Origin: RBG-16-66-20 sp964616875
Lineage (GTDB): Bacteria > Pseudomonadota > Gammaproteobacteria > Burkholderiales > SG8-39
Length of the DNA stretch: 8,448 bases
Direction: 5' to 3'
Assembly (NCBI GenBank): GCA_964616875.1
Contig: CAZTSJ010000315.1
Location: forward strand, 1-8,448
Shown here: one piece after another, positions 1 to 7,402 of the stretch
Layout of the letters: the number at the start of each line of letters is the position of its first letter
How positions within the stretch are numbered: position 1 is the stretch's first letter
Position numbers and translations under genes: made by a program
Notes under the pieces: generated by a model
Database searches by the model: none
What the model saw: the letters and a program-made list of their open reading frames with translations, nothing else
Told to the model about the DNA's origin: nothing

Positions 1-852
<852 letters not shown>

Positions 853-866
853 TTTGTTTCATTTTC

Positions 867-1971
867 CTATACGCCCTGTTTGAGGCTGGCGGTGATGAAA
901 TCGTCCAGGTCGCCGTCGAGTACCTGCTGCGTCGCGCCTTTCTCGACGCCGGTACGCAGGTCCTTGATGCGCGACTGGTCCAGCACGTAGGAGCGGATCT
1001 GGTGCCCCCACTCGATGTCGGTCTTCGAGGCTTCCAACTTGCTCTGCTCGCCCTTCAGCTTGCGCAGCTCGAGCTCGTAGAGGCGGGATTTCAGCATCGC
1101 CATGCATTCGGCGCGGTTGCGATGCTGCGAGCGGTCGTTCTGGCTCTGCACCACGATATTGGTCGGGATGTGGGTGATGCGCACCGCCGACTCGGTCTTG
1201 TTGACGTGCTGGCCGCCGGCGCCCGAGGCGCGATAGACATCGACGCGCAGGTCGGCCGGGTTGATCTCCACTTCGATGGATTCGTCAACCTCGGGATAGG
1301 CGAAGACGTTGGCGAACGAGGTGTGGCGGCGCGCGTTCGCGTCGAAGGGCGACTTGCGCACCAGGCGGTGCACGCCGTTCTCGCTGCGCAGGTGCCCGTA
1401 GGCGTACTCGCCGACGATCTTGAGGGTCGCGCTCTTGATGCCCGCCACTTCGCCGTCGGACTGCTCCAGGATCTCCGCGCGGAAGCCCTTCCGGTCGCAG
1501 TACTTGAGGTACATCCGGACCAACATCGCGGCCCAGTCCTGCGCCTCGGTGCCCCCGGCCCCGGCCTGGATGTCCATGAAGCAGCTGTTGGGGTCGAGCG
1601 GATTGGAGAACATGCGGCGAAACTCGAGAGCCGCGACCTCGCTTTTCAGCTTTTCCGTATCGGCAGAAACACTCAGCAGCGTCGCCTCGTCGCCCTCGGC
1701 GCGCGCCAGCTCGAACAGTTCGCTGGTGTCGGCGATGCCGCCGCCGACGCGCTTGAGCGTCCCGACGACCGCCTCGAGGGCTTTCTTTTCCCTGCCGATT
1801 TCCTGCGCGCGCTTCTGGTTTTCCCAGAGCTTGGGGTCTTCCTGCTCGCGGTTCAGCGCCGCGAGGCGCTTTTCCTTCGCCTCGAAGTCAAAGATACCTC
1901 CGCAGCTCGGCCGACTGCGTCTGCAGCCCGGCGAGTGTCGAAGCAATCTGGTTGATGCGCTCTGCCTCCAT
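867..1971 (-). CDS. prfB: Peptide chain release factor 2 (RF2), with programmed +1 frameshift
   Basis: Recognises UGA and UAA stop codons on the ribosome and triggers peptide release. The gene starts at ATG 1969-1971 (MEAERINQIASTLAGLQ), reads 27 codons to an in-frame TGA at 1888-1890, then shifts +1 to continue with DFEAKEKRLAALN and ends at TAG 867-869, giving 367 residues (E. coli 365). The stop-recognition tripeptide SPF is at about residues 207-209 (bases 1344-1352). The catalytic GGQ is at about 252-254 (bases 1209-1217), in GAGGQHVNKTESAVRITHIP. The residue matching E. coli K-12 Thr246 is Ala, as in most bacteria. It follows the KTSC gene by 10 bases and precedes lysS by 14. No Shine-Dalgarno sequence is visible, and no alternative in-frame start lies just upstream. 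A caller that ignores the frameshift would report a shorter gene with a wrong N-terminus. Confidence 0.97.
1887..1901 (-). other. Programmed +1 ribosomal frameshift site of prfB
   Basis: On the minus strand, an internal Shine-Dalgarno-like GGAGG (1897-1901), three bases (TAT), then CTTTGAC (1887-1893). The ribosome pauses at UGA when RF2 is scarce, and tRNA-Leu slips from CUU to UUU, so GAC is read next as Asp. The spacing and the TAT CTT TGA C core match the E. coli site, which has a G-run in place of GGAGG. RF2 therefore controls its own synthesis. TGA is the 28th codon here, two later than in E. coli. Confidence 0.96.
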
Positions 1972-1980
1972 GGGGCGCGA

Positions 1981-1986
1981 ATTATA
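1981..1986 (-). promoter_or_regulatory. Candidate -10 box in front of prfB
   Basis: A perfect TATAAT is read on the minus strand and ends 9 bases before the prfB ATG. A transcript from it would start within a few bases of the start codon and be nearly leaderless. No convincing -35 is seen at 16-18 bases upstream. The hexamer also includes the TAA stop of the KTSC gene after a Val codon (GTA TAA), so it may be chance. Confidence 0.25.
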
Positions 1987-2191
1987 CCCGCCGCCCGGTG
2001 TATTCCTCGTCGATCTTGTCGTCGAAAAACGCGGTTGGGTTGGGCGCCGCCATGAAGCGGCGGTAAACCTCGGGGTAGACCTTCGGGTACTGGTACACCT
2101 GTCCGTTCGAGAGCTCGACTTCCAGCGTCATGGTTTTTTCGTCGTAGCCGACCGAGCGCAGCTTCGAGGAATTGACGCGCCTGCGTTCCAT
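1982..2191 (-). CDS. Small KTSC-domain protein
   Basis: A 69-residue protein that is almost entirely one KTSC domain (named after the Lysyl-tRNA Synthetase C-terminus). Visible hallmarks are the N-terminal RVNSSKLRSVGYD, the central YxY motif as Y33-Q-Y35 in NGQVYQYPKVYPEVY, and the closing FFDDKIDEEYTGRRV. The function of the domain is unknown; nucleic-acid binding has been suggested because it occurs fused to LysRS. Here it is a free-standing gene two positions before lysS. Its ATG directly abuts the TAG of the methyltransferase gene (TAGATG) with no Shine-Dalgarno sequence, so it is probably translated by reinitiation. Its TAA is 10 bases before the prfB start. There is no signal peptide or membrane segment, so it should be cytoplasmic. 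The domain call is firm; the biochemical role is not known. Confidence 0.88.
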   Translation of the reverse strand: MERRRVNSSKLRSVGYDEKTMTLEVELSNGQVYQYPKVYPEVYRRFMAAPNPTAFFDDKIDEEYTGRRV

Positions 2192-3043
2192 CTATTTTGC
2201 GAGCGCCGCCGTCCAGGGCGCCTTGGCGCCTGCGCTTTCGACGGTTCCTTCGATGTTTCCTGCCTTGACCATGCCGGAGAATTCATAGGTCTTGCCACCG
2301 ATGGATGTCCGGAATTCGATGGACTCGCCATGCATTGCGCCTTCGTCGACGGGCACGTCTTTGCCGCCAATCCGCAACGTGCCCCTTACGCGCGTAACCA
2401 TGTGGGTGGTGAGCCTGATCGGAACTGGTTCCTTGCTGATGGCGGCCGGAAATTTTGCGCTCCAGTTTCCGGCCACCTTGGCCGGAACCTTGTACAGAAA
2501 AATCAGCGTCGTCGTGACTCCGCTGATCGCAACCTTGTCTTCTAGGTCCATGCGCAACGTCTTCTCGGATTGCCAGTCCGCAAGGCCATAGTCGTGAGAA
2601 ATGATCCTGGCTCCGGGCCGAAGCTCGGTGAGCAGCTTGTCCTTGAGCATGTTCACCGTGTGCGGCAGCAGGTACATGGTGAGCACGGTGGCCTGCGAAA
2701 TGTCGGTCTTGAACAGGTCCTGGTTCATGAACTTCACCCGGTCGGCGATGCCTTGCTGTTTCGCCGCTTCGTTTGATGCGCGTACCAGGTCGTTCTTGAT
2801 CTCGACGCCGAAGCCGCGCGCGCCGAATACCTTGGCCGCGGTGAGCACGATGCGCCCGTCGCCCGAGCCCAGGTCGATGACGAAATCCTTCGGGCCCACT
2901 TCGGCCAGCGTCAGCATGTCGGACACCACGCTGGTGAGCGAAGGTACGTAGGGACCAGCGTCGACCGGGGCCGGGTCGGCGGCGTGCAGGGTGGCAAGAG
3001 GCGCGAGGAGCAGCGCGGCGGCGAGCGGTGCGCGAAGGTTCAT
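2192..3043 (-). CDS. Exported SAM-dependent methyltransferase-like protein (FAM173-like core plus C-terminal beta-rich domain)
   Basis: This is a 283-residue protein. Residues 1-22 form a good Sec signal peptide (Arg, then an Ala/Leu-rich core, likely cut near LHA-AD). No usable start lies between the signal and the fold, so the signal belongs to the gene. The class I SAM-methyltransferase core spans about residues 31-185: PYVPSLTSVV, motif I DLGSGDGRIV (57-66), acidic Glu81 in GVEIK, Asp109 in MNQDLF, then LLTELRPGARIISHDYGLADW. This order resembles the FAM173/ATPSCKMT lysine methyltransferases. Residues about 190-283 look beta-rich (SIGGKTYEFSGMVKAGNIEG, ending PWTAALAK) and are not recognised. 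The ATG overlaps the recJ stop as ATGA, implying coupling. A periplasmic methyltransferase is odd because SAM is cytoplasmic; the signal may instead act as an anchor, or the domain may bind something else. The substrate is unknown. Confidence 0.85.
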   Translation of the reverse strand: MNLRAPLAAALLLAPLATLHAADPAPVDAGPYVPSLTSVVSDMLTLAEVGPKDFVIDLGSGDGRIVLTAAKVFGARGFGVEIKNDLVRASNEAAKQQGIADRVKFMNQDLFKTDISQATVLTMYLLPHTVNMLKDKLLTELRPGARIISHDYGLADWQSEKTLRMDLEDKVAISGVTTTLIFLYKVPAKVAGNWSAKFPAAISKEPVPIRLTTHMVTRVRGTLRIGGKDVPVDEGAMHGESIEFRTSIGGKTYEFSGMVKAGNIEGTVESAGAKAPWTAALAK

Positions 3044-4728
3044 GTCGGTTGGTGATGTTCCAGGTTGAGTTGGACCGTTTTGAGGCCGTTGAATTCGTTG
3101 ACGCTGAGGCGGTAGGCAGCGCGAACCCGCGCGGGCATGGATTCCAGTGAGTTGAAGCGCATTGCTGCTAGCCTCAGCCCATCCTTGCGCAAGCGCAGCT
3201 TCATGTGACGCTCGCCGACGACGCGCTGGCTTTCGACTGCGAATGTATCGCAGAAGAGGGGTGGCGGACAGCCCTGGCCCCAGATCTGCGCTTCCAGCAT
3301 CTGCGCCACTTCCAGCGAATGGTAAGCCGGTTCGAGCTCGCCGTCGGTCTCGACGACGCGCAGGCGCGCTGCCTCGGGGAGGAGTTCACTTGCCGCCTGT
3401 TCGAAGGTTTGTTTGAATTTCTCCAGGTTTTTCTCTTCAATCGTCAGGCCGGCGGCTTGAGCATGGCCGCCGAAGCGCAGCATCAAGCCGGGCGCGCGCT
3501 TGGAAACCAGGTCGAGCGCGTCACGCAGGTGGAAGCCCGGGATGGAACGGCCCGAGCCGCGCAATTCATTTGAATTTGATCTTGCAAAACAAACCACGGG
3601 CCTGTGAATGCGTTCCCTCACGCGCGACGCAATCAGGCCCACCACGCCCTGGTGCCAACCCGGCTGGAACAGCGTGAGCGACGCGCCCGGGGATTCCTGG
3701 AGGCTGTCCAGCGCGGCGTTCGCCTCGTCGAGCATGACGCCTTCGATTTTGCGCCGCTCGCGGTTCAGGCGGTCGAGCTCCTGCGCGCAATTGGCCGCGC
3801 GCGCCTCGTCGTCGGTGATCAGGCATTCGATGCCCAGGCCCATGTCGGCGAGCCTGCCGGCGGCATTCAGCCGCGGGCCGAGGATGAAGCCCAGGTCGTA
3901 GCAGTTGGCGCGGGCCGTATCGCGTCCTCCGGCGCGTGCGAGCGCGCCGAGTCCCGCCTTGCCTTTGCCAGCGCGCAGGCGCTTCAAGCCCTGCGCGACC
4001 AGGATCCGGTTGTTCGCATCCAGCGGCACCACGTCCGCGACGGTACCCAGCGCGACGAGGTCGGTGAGCGCGGCAAGATTGGGTTCGGTTTTATTCTCGA
4101 ATGCCTTTCGATTTCTCAGTTCGGACCTTAAAGCCAGCATCACGTAGAACATCACGCCGACGCCTGCGATCGCCTTGGAGGCGAAACCGCAGCCGGCCTG
4201 GTTCGGATTCACGATGCATGCGGCATCGGGCAGGCGGTCCCCGGGCAGGTGGTGATCGGTGATCAGCGTGCCGATGCCCAGGCTATTCACGCGCGCCACG
4301 CCCTCGACGCTGGCGATGCCGTTGTCCACGGTGATCAGCAGGTCGGGCTTGCGCCGGGCGGCGATGTCGACCAGCTCCGGCGTCAGGCCGTAGCCCAGTT
4401 CCATGCGGTTGGGAACGAGGTAGTCGACCCGCGCGCCGAAGCTGCGCAGCGCGCGCATGCCCACCGCGCAGGCGGTGGCGCCGTCGGCGTCGTAGTCGGC
4501 GATGATGAGCAGTTTTTTCTGCTGCTCGATCGCATCGGCGAGCAATTGCGCGGCGCGGCCGGCGTTGGTGAGTTCGGCGGGCGGGATGAGCTGCGAGAAA
4601 TCCTGCTCGAGCTGGTCCTTCGACGCGATGCGCCGCGCCGCGTAGAGCCGCGCGAGCAGCGGATGCACGCCCGATTCGACCAGCCGGTGGCGATCGGCCT
4701 CGGCGTAGCGGCGCGCGACGATCTTCAT
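3040..4728 (-). CDS. recJ: Single-stranded-DNA 5'-3' exonuclease RecJ
   Basis: RecJ degrades single-stranded DNA 5' to 3' in RecF-pathway recombination, base excision and mismatch repair. The protein has 562 residues (E. coli 577). DHH phosphoesterase motifs are all present: LLIIADYDADGAT (Asp78, Asp80), ITVDNGIA (Asp135), ITDHH (158-160), and DLVALGTVADVVPL (223-236, Asp232). PRLNAAGRL is at 285-293. The DHHA1 domain has RFGGHAQAAGL at 418-428. The C-terminal third is the OB-like region found in RecJ. I chose ATG 4726-4728 (MKIVARRY) because the open frame upstream reads as out-of-frame Arg/Pro/Ala-rich noise, and because this ATG overlaps the previous gene's TGA as ATGA. The 3' end overlaps the methyltransferase start in the same way. 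Short AT-richer patches occur at bases 4081-4140 and 3561-3600, in weakly conserved stretches. Confidence 0.96.
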   Translation of the reverse strand: MKIVARRYAEADRHRLVESGVHPLLARLYAARRIASKDQLEQDFSQLIPPAELTNAGRAAQLLADAIEQQKKLLIIADYDADGATACAVGMRALRSFGARVDYLVPNRMELGYGLTPELVDIAARRKPDLLITVDNGIASVEGVARVNSLGIGTLITDHHLPGDRLPDAACIVNPNQAGCGFASKAIAGVGVMFYVMLALRSELRNRKAFENKTEPNLAALTDLVALGTVADVVPLDANNRILVAQGLKRLRAGKGKAGLGALARAGGRDTARANCYDLGFILGPRLNAAGRLADMGLGIECLITDDEARAANCAQELDRLNRERRKIEGVMLDEANAALDSLQESPGASLTLFQPGWHQGVVGLIASRVRERIHRPVVCFARSNSNELRGSGRSIPGFHLRDALDLVSKRAPGLMLRFGGHAQAAGLTIEEKNLEKFKQTFEQAASELLPEAARLRVVETDGELEPAYHSLEVAQMLEAQIWGQGCPPPLFCDTFAVESQRVVGERHMKLRLRKDGLRLAAMRFNSLESMPARVRAAYRLSVNEFNGLKTVQLNLEHHQPT

Positions 4729-5741
4729 GCCTGAGCTATCTCGTATTCGGCGAGTGGCCGCCGCCGGCGCCAGAAACGGCGCAGGTCGCCGCGCACGGTC
4801 TCGAAGGCGGCGGCGGCTTCGGGCACATGGATGGTCAGCATGCCGACGCGGCCCGTCTTGAGCGCCGCCAGCAGCGGCGCCAGCCATTTCTGTTCGAGTT
4901 CCTGCAGCCGGCGCGAGAGCGCATCGAGGTCGCCCAGCGCCTGCGCAGCGCGCAGATCATCCAACACCAGCAGATGGCGCCCGTCCTCTGGCGCGCGCCC
5001 GAGCCATTCGGCAGCACCTGCGCCTGGCGCGCGATGGCGGATGCCGGCGCTGCGCGCCAGCCCGGTCGCCACGGCATCGTTCGCGCTCAACGACTGCCAG
5101 GGCCCGCTTGCCGCCGGAAGTTTTCCCGCGCCCCACAGCCAGAGACTGTTGATCACCGGTTCGCCGCGCCGCTCGCGCGCCGTGTTCACAGGGTGCTCGT
5201 ACAGCGCCATCTGCAATTCCGTCAGCAGCGGGTGCCAAGCCTTGGGCGGCAAGTGTGGATCGATGTTCGCGCCCGCCAGGGCGATGGGTGGTCGTGCGGC
5301 GATGCCGCTTCCCGCCTCGGCTTCAAGCCGCAGGCACCACTGATCGGGCCGCACCGCATGCAGCTGGAATTTGCCCGCAAGCAGCGGCGCGAGCGAGTCC
5401 GCCAATGCCCCTGCTTCGTCTGCGCTCAGCATAAACGCCGGGCTGGGCACCAGCAGCACGCGGTCGCGCTCGGCGCGCAAATGGACCGGATCGGCGCGCA
5501 GCCAGTGCCCTGCGCCGGGGCCCAGGCCATGCGCGAGGGCGGTGAGGGCGCCCGCGGGAACCGGAACACTTTCGCCTGGCAATTGCGCCAGGCCGAATGC
5601 CCGCGCCAGCCAGGTCTCGAGATCTCCGGCGATGGCCTCGCTGCGGCGCCCGCGCGCAAGGAGCAGCTCCAGCTCGGGCAGCGACGCCGGCGGCAGGCCC
5701 TGCGCCGGGAAGAGCGCCGGCACGACGAGTTCGAGGTGCAT
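4725..5741 (-). CDS. RpfE-like conserved protein (often annotated phosphoglycerate mutase), function unknown
   Basis: A 338-residue cytoplasmic protein starting at ATG 5739-5741 (MHLELVVPALF). Recognisable family signatures are LTALAHGLGPGAGHWLRADP (near residue 70), GANIDPHLPPKAWHPLLTEL, YEHPVNTARERRGEPVINSL, WLWGAGKLP, and a C-terminal VGMLTIHVPEA. This is the COG4255 / RpfE-type family that sits next to recJ in many beta- and gammaproteobacteria; in Xanthomonas the homologue is called rpfE (from memory, not searched). Database entries often call it cofactor-independent phosphoglycerate mutase, but I do not see that enzyme's metal-binding active-site motifs, so the label should be distrusted. 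The start shares one base with the stop of the upstream nuclease gene (TGATG), and its stop overlaps recJ (ATGA). Constant linkage to recJ hints at a related role, which is inference only. Sure of the family, not of the function. Confidence 0.85.
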   Translation of the reverse strand: MHLELVVPALFPAQGLPPASLPELELLLARGRRSEAIAGDLETWLARAFGLAQLPGESVPVPAGALTALAHGLGPGAGHWLRADPVHLRAERDRVLLVPSPAFMLSADEAGALADSLAPLLAGKFQLHAVRPDQWCLRLEAEAGSGIAARPPIALAGANIDPHLPPKAWHPLLTELQMALYEHPVNTARERRGEPVINSLWLWGAGKLPAASGPWQSLSANDAVATGLARSAGIRHRAPGAGAAEWLGRAPEDGRHLLVLDDLRAAQALGDLDALSRRLQELEQKWLAPLLAALKTGRVGMLTIHVPEAAAAFETVRGDLRRFWRRRRPLAEYEIAQA

Positions 5742-7180
5742 CAGTGCCTGCGCGCTGGAATCCGCGTGCCAAGTTCGACCACCCTGGCGCGGCCGGCCGA
5801 AAGATGGCGCGCAAGAATCTTGTACTGGTCGAGGTCGAAGCGCAGTCGGGTTTGTCCGGCGAATCGTGCCTCGAGCAATTCGCCGACGCCGCCTTCCGAG
5901 TTCGCGGTCCCGAGCAGGCACCAGTTGTCCACCACGTGCACCTCGGTGGCTTCGCGTTCGCTGTCCTCCTCGACGATGCCGATCGGCCCCCGCCACGGCC
6001 AGGCGGAGGTCTTGAGTCCGGCAAGCGCGGCCGCGGCGCGCGCCTGATGAACATGAACGCTCTCCACTCCAGCGCAGGCGCCGGCACAGCGCTTGATCTG
6101 GTGGCGGAAACAGGCGCTGGGCTGGCCACCGCGGCCGCCGCGCTCGAAGCCGAGCGTGCGCAGGCACAGGCGGTGCTCATCCGCCAGGCCGCGCAAAGCG
6201 TCCAGGGCGGCGCGCTTCGAGCGGAACACGCCGCAGAGGGATGCAATGGTTTGAGAATTGATTTGCTCTGCGCTTACAAGTTGAAAGCCTTTAACGGTAG
6301 GGGCAAAACCGCACAAATCGTTCGTACGCCTCAGTTGCCTGTTGAAAGCGGGCAGCAACTCCTTCACCAGTGCCGCCTCCCGCAGCAACGCGCCAAGCTC
6401 GCCGCAGCTGCGGCGCCACTCGATGCGCCGGATCTCGCGCGCGATCTGCGCCTCGCGCGGGGAGTGCACGTCGGCCGAGAAGTGCTGCAGCACGCGGCTG
6501 CGCATCGCGACGCTCTTGCCGATGTAGAGCGGCACGTCGTTCTCGCCATAGAAGAGGTAGACGCCGGGCGCCTCCGGAATCGCGTCCACGACTGCGCGCT
6601 CGATGTGGGCGGGCAGGGCTGGTAGCCGCGATAGCTGCTGCACCGCGCTTTGCAGCTGCTCGGCGCCGCGTTCCTCGGCCGCTACGCGCAGGAACTGCCA
6701 CACCGCGCGCGCATCGCCGAGCGCGCGGTGGCGCGCGTCGCACTGCAGGTGGTGGCGGTCGATCAGGCTGTCGAGGTTATGGCGCGCGTGCCCGGGATAC
6801 AGGCGGCGCGAGAGCTTGACCGTGCACAGCGTGCGCGCCTGGAAGTGCAGGCCCGCGCGCTCGAAGGCATGGCGCAGGAAGCCGTAGTCGAAGCGCGCGT
6901 TGTGCGCGACGAAGACGCGCCCCTGCAGCCGCTCGTAGAGGCCCTCGGCGAGGGCGTCAAATTCGGGCGCATCCGCCACCATCGCGTTGGTGATGCCCGT
7001 GAGCGCCTGGATGGCGGGCGGAATCGAAGTGCCCGGGTTCACCAGCGTGGACCACTCCGAGACGATTTCGCCGTCCTCCACTTCGAGCACCGCGATTTCC
7101 GTCACGCGGTCCCAGGCCGGGTGGGCGCCGGTGGTCTCCAGGTCGACGATCGCGAGCGGCGCGTCGAATAGCGGCTTCAT
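5741..7180 (-). CDS. DnaQ-type 3'-5' exonuclease fused to UvrC/Cho-like GIY-YIG endonuclease
   Basis: A 479-residue two-nuclease fusion, likely in DNA repair. The N-terminal DEDDh exonuclease (about 1-170) has all five catalytic residues: Asp13 and Glu15 (VDLETTG), Asp98 (VAHNARFDYGF), His151 and Asp156 (HRALGDARAV). The GIY-YIG domain (about 200-285) has PGVYLFYGENDVPLYIGKS at 205-223, followed by Arg residues, then the probable metal-binding Glu268 and PAFN as in UvrC. Downstream, Cys339, Cys357, Cys365 and Cys369 form C-X17-C-X7-C-X3-C, close to the UvrC iron-sulfur pattern. Resembles the betaproteobacterial DNA polymerase III epsilon-like / excinuclease Cho-like proteins. I chose ATG 7178-7180 (MKPLFDAPLAIVDLETTG); a TTG at 7208-7210 would add ten residues. 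Its stop overlaps the next start (TGATG). Bases 6241-6330, coding for the linker after the GIY-YIG domain, are AT-richer. Confidence 0.93.
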   Translation of the reverse strand: MKPLFDAPLAIVDLETTGAHPAWDRVTEIAVLEVEDGEIVSEWSTLVNPGTSIPPAIQALTGITNAMVADAPEFDALAEGLYERLQGRVFVAHNARFDYGFLRHAFERAGLHFQARTLCTVKLSRRLYPGHARHNLDSLIDRHHLQCDARHRALGDARAVWQFLRVAAEERGAEQLQSAVQQLSRLPALPAHIERAVVDAIPEAPGVYLFYGENDVPLYIGKSVAMRSRVLQHFSADVHSPREAQIAREIRRIEWRRSCGELGALLREAALVKELLPAFNRQLRRTNDLCGFAPTVKGFQLVSAEQINSQTIASLCGVFRSKRAALDALRGLADEHRLCLRTLGFERGGRGGQPSACFRHQIKRCAGACAGVESVHVHQARAAAALAGLKTSAWPWRGPIGIVEEDSEREATEVHVVDNWCLLGTANSEGGVGELLEARFAGQTRLRFDLDQYKILARHLSAGRARVVELGTRIPARRH

Positions 7181-7190
7181 CGCAGGTGGG

Positions 7191-7220
7191 TATATATCCA
7201 GTAGCTGCAATCTACCGCAA
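7191..7220 (-). promoter_or_regulatory. Candidate sigma-70 promoter for the exonuclease/GIY-YIG-led run
   Basis: On the minus strand, TTGCGG (7215-7220) and TATATA (7191-7196) are 18 bases apart. Transcription would begin near 7184, only a few bases before the ATG at 7180. If real, this drives the seven-gene run toward lysS with an almost leaderless first gene. No other candidate was seen between the repeat at 7241-7272 and the gene. Assigned by eye only. Confidence 0.35.
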
Positions 7221-7240
7221 AATCGGGTGGTGTCTCAGTT

Positions 7241-7272
7241 CGAGTGTCCGCTTTCGGCCAAACGGTCACTCG
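7241..7272. repeat. Palindromic repeat copy R1
   Basis: Starts with the 20-base block cgagtgtccgctttcggcca, identical to the block opening copy R2, and ends cggtcactcg. The ends pair as an imperfect hairpin: GAGTGtCCG against CGGtCACTC, 9 positions with one mismatch. It is two bases shorter than R2 in the loop. It sits in the 222-base gap between the orphan secreted-protein gene and the exonuclease/GIY-YIG gene. Apart from this repeat, the candidate promoter at 7191-7220 and a weak 5-base stem (GTTGC/GCAAC, about 7295-7320), I see nothing in that gap. The repeat looks like a REP-type intergenic element. Confidence 0.8.
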
Positions 7273-7402
7273 GGGTGCCTCAACGCTGGCGGTGAGTTGC
7301 GCCCTATAGCTGGAGCAACGCAGGGGCGGAAGCTATCGGACCTCGGCTCCAATGCCTGGTCGGATCCAGTATTTGCTCCTGCACCCTTTTCCTTTCTTCT
7401 CC

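Noticed and set aside
1888..1890. In-frame TGA in prfB taken as a pseudogene or sequencing error
   Set aside because: It sits in the canonical CTTTGAC frameshift context with an internal Shine-Dalgarno, and the rest of the protein is intact.
4729..4887. N-terminal extension of the recJ frame
   Set aside because: The extra 53 residues are Arg/Pro/Ala-rich out-of-frame reading of the upstream gene; the ATG at 4726-4728 fits the RecJ N-terminus and the ATGA overlap.
4827..6047. Long plus-strand open frame (406 codons), with similar ones at 1002-1955 and 5597-6625
   Set aside because: They lie antisense to genes with clear family motifs, are Arg/Ala/Gly-rich and show no recognisable domain. Open antisense frames are expected in GC-rich genes.
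5742..6167. Upstream extension of the RpfE-like frame to 480 residues
   Set aside because: The extension is antisense-like, Arg-rich and lies within the well-supported exonuclease/GIY-YIG gene; MHLELVVPALF at 5741 fits the family start.
7290..7322. Terminator in the gap after the secreted-protein gene
   Set aside because: The GTTGC/GCAAC stem is only 5 bases and no T-run follows on either strand.
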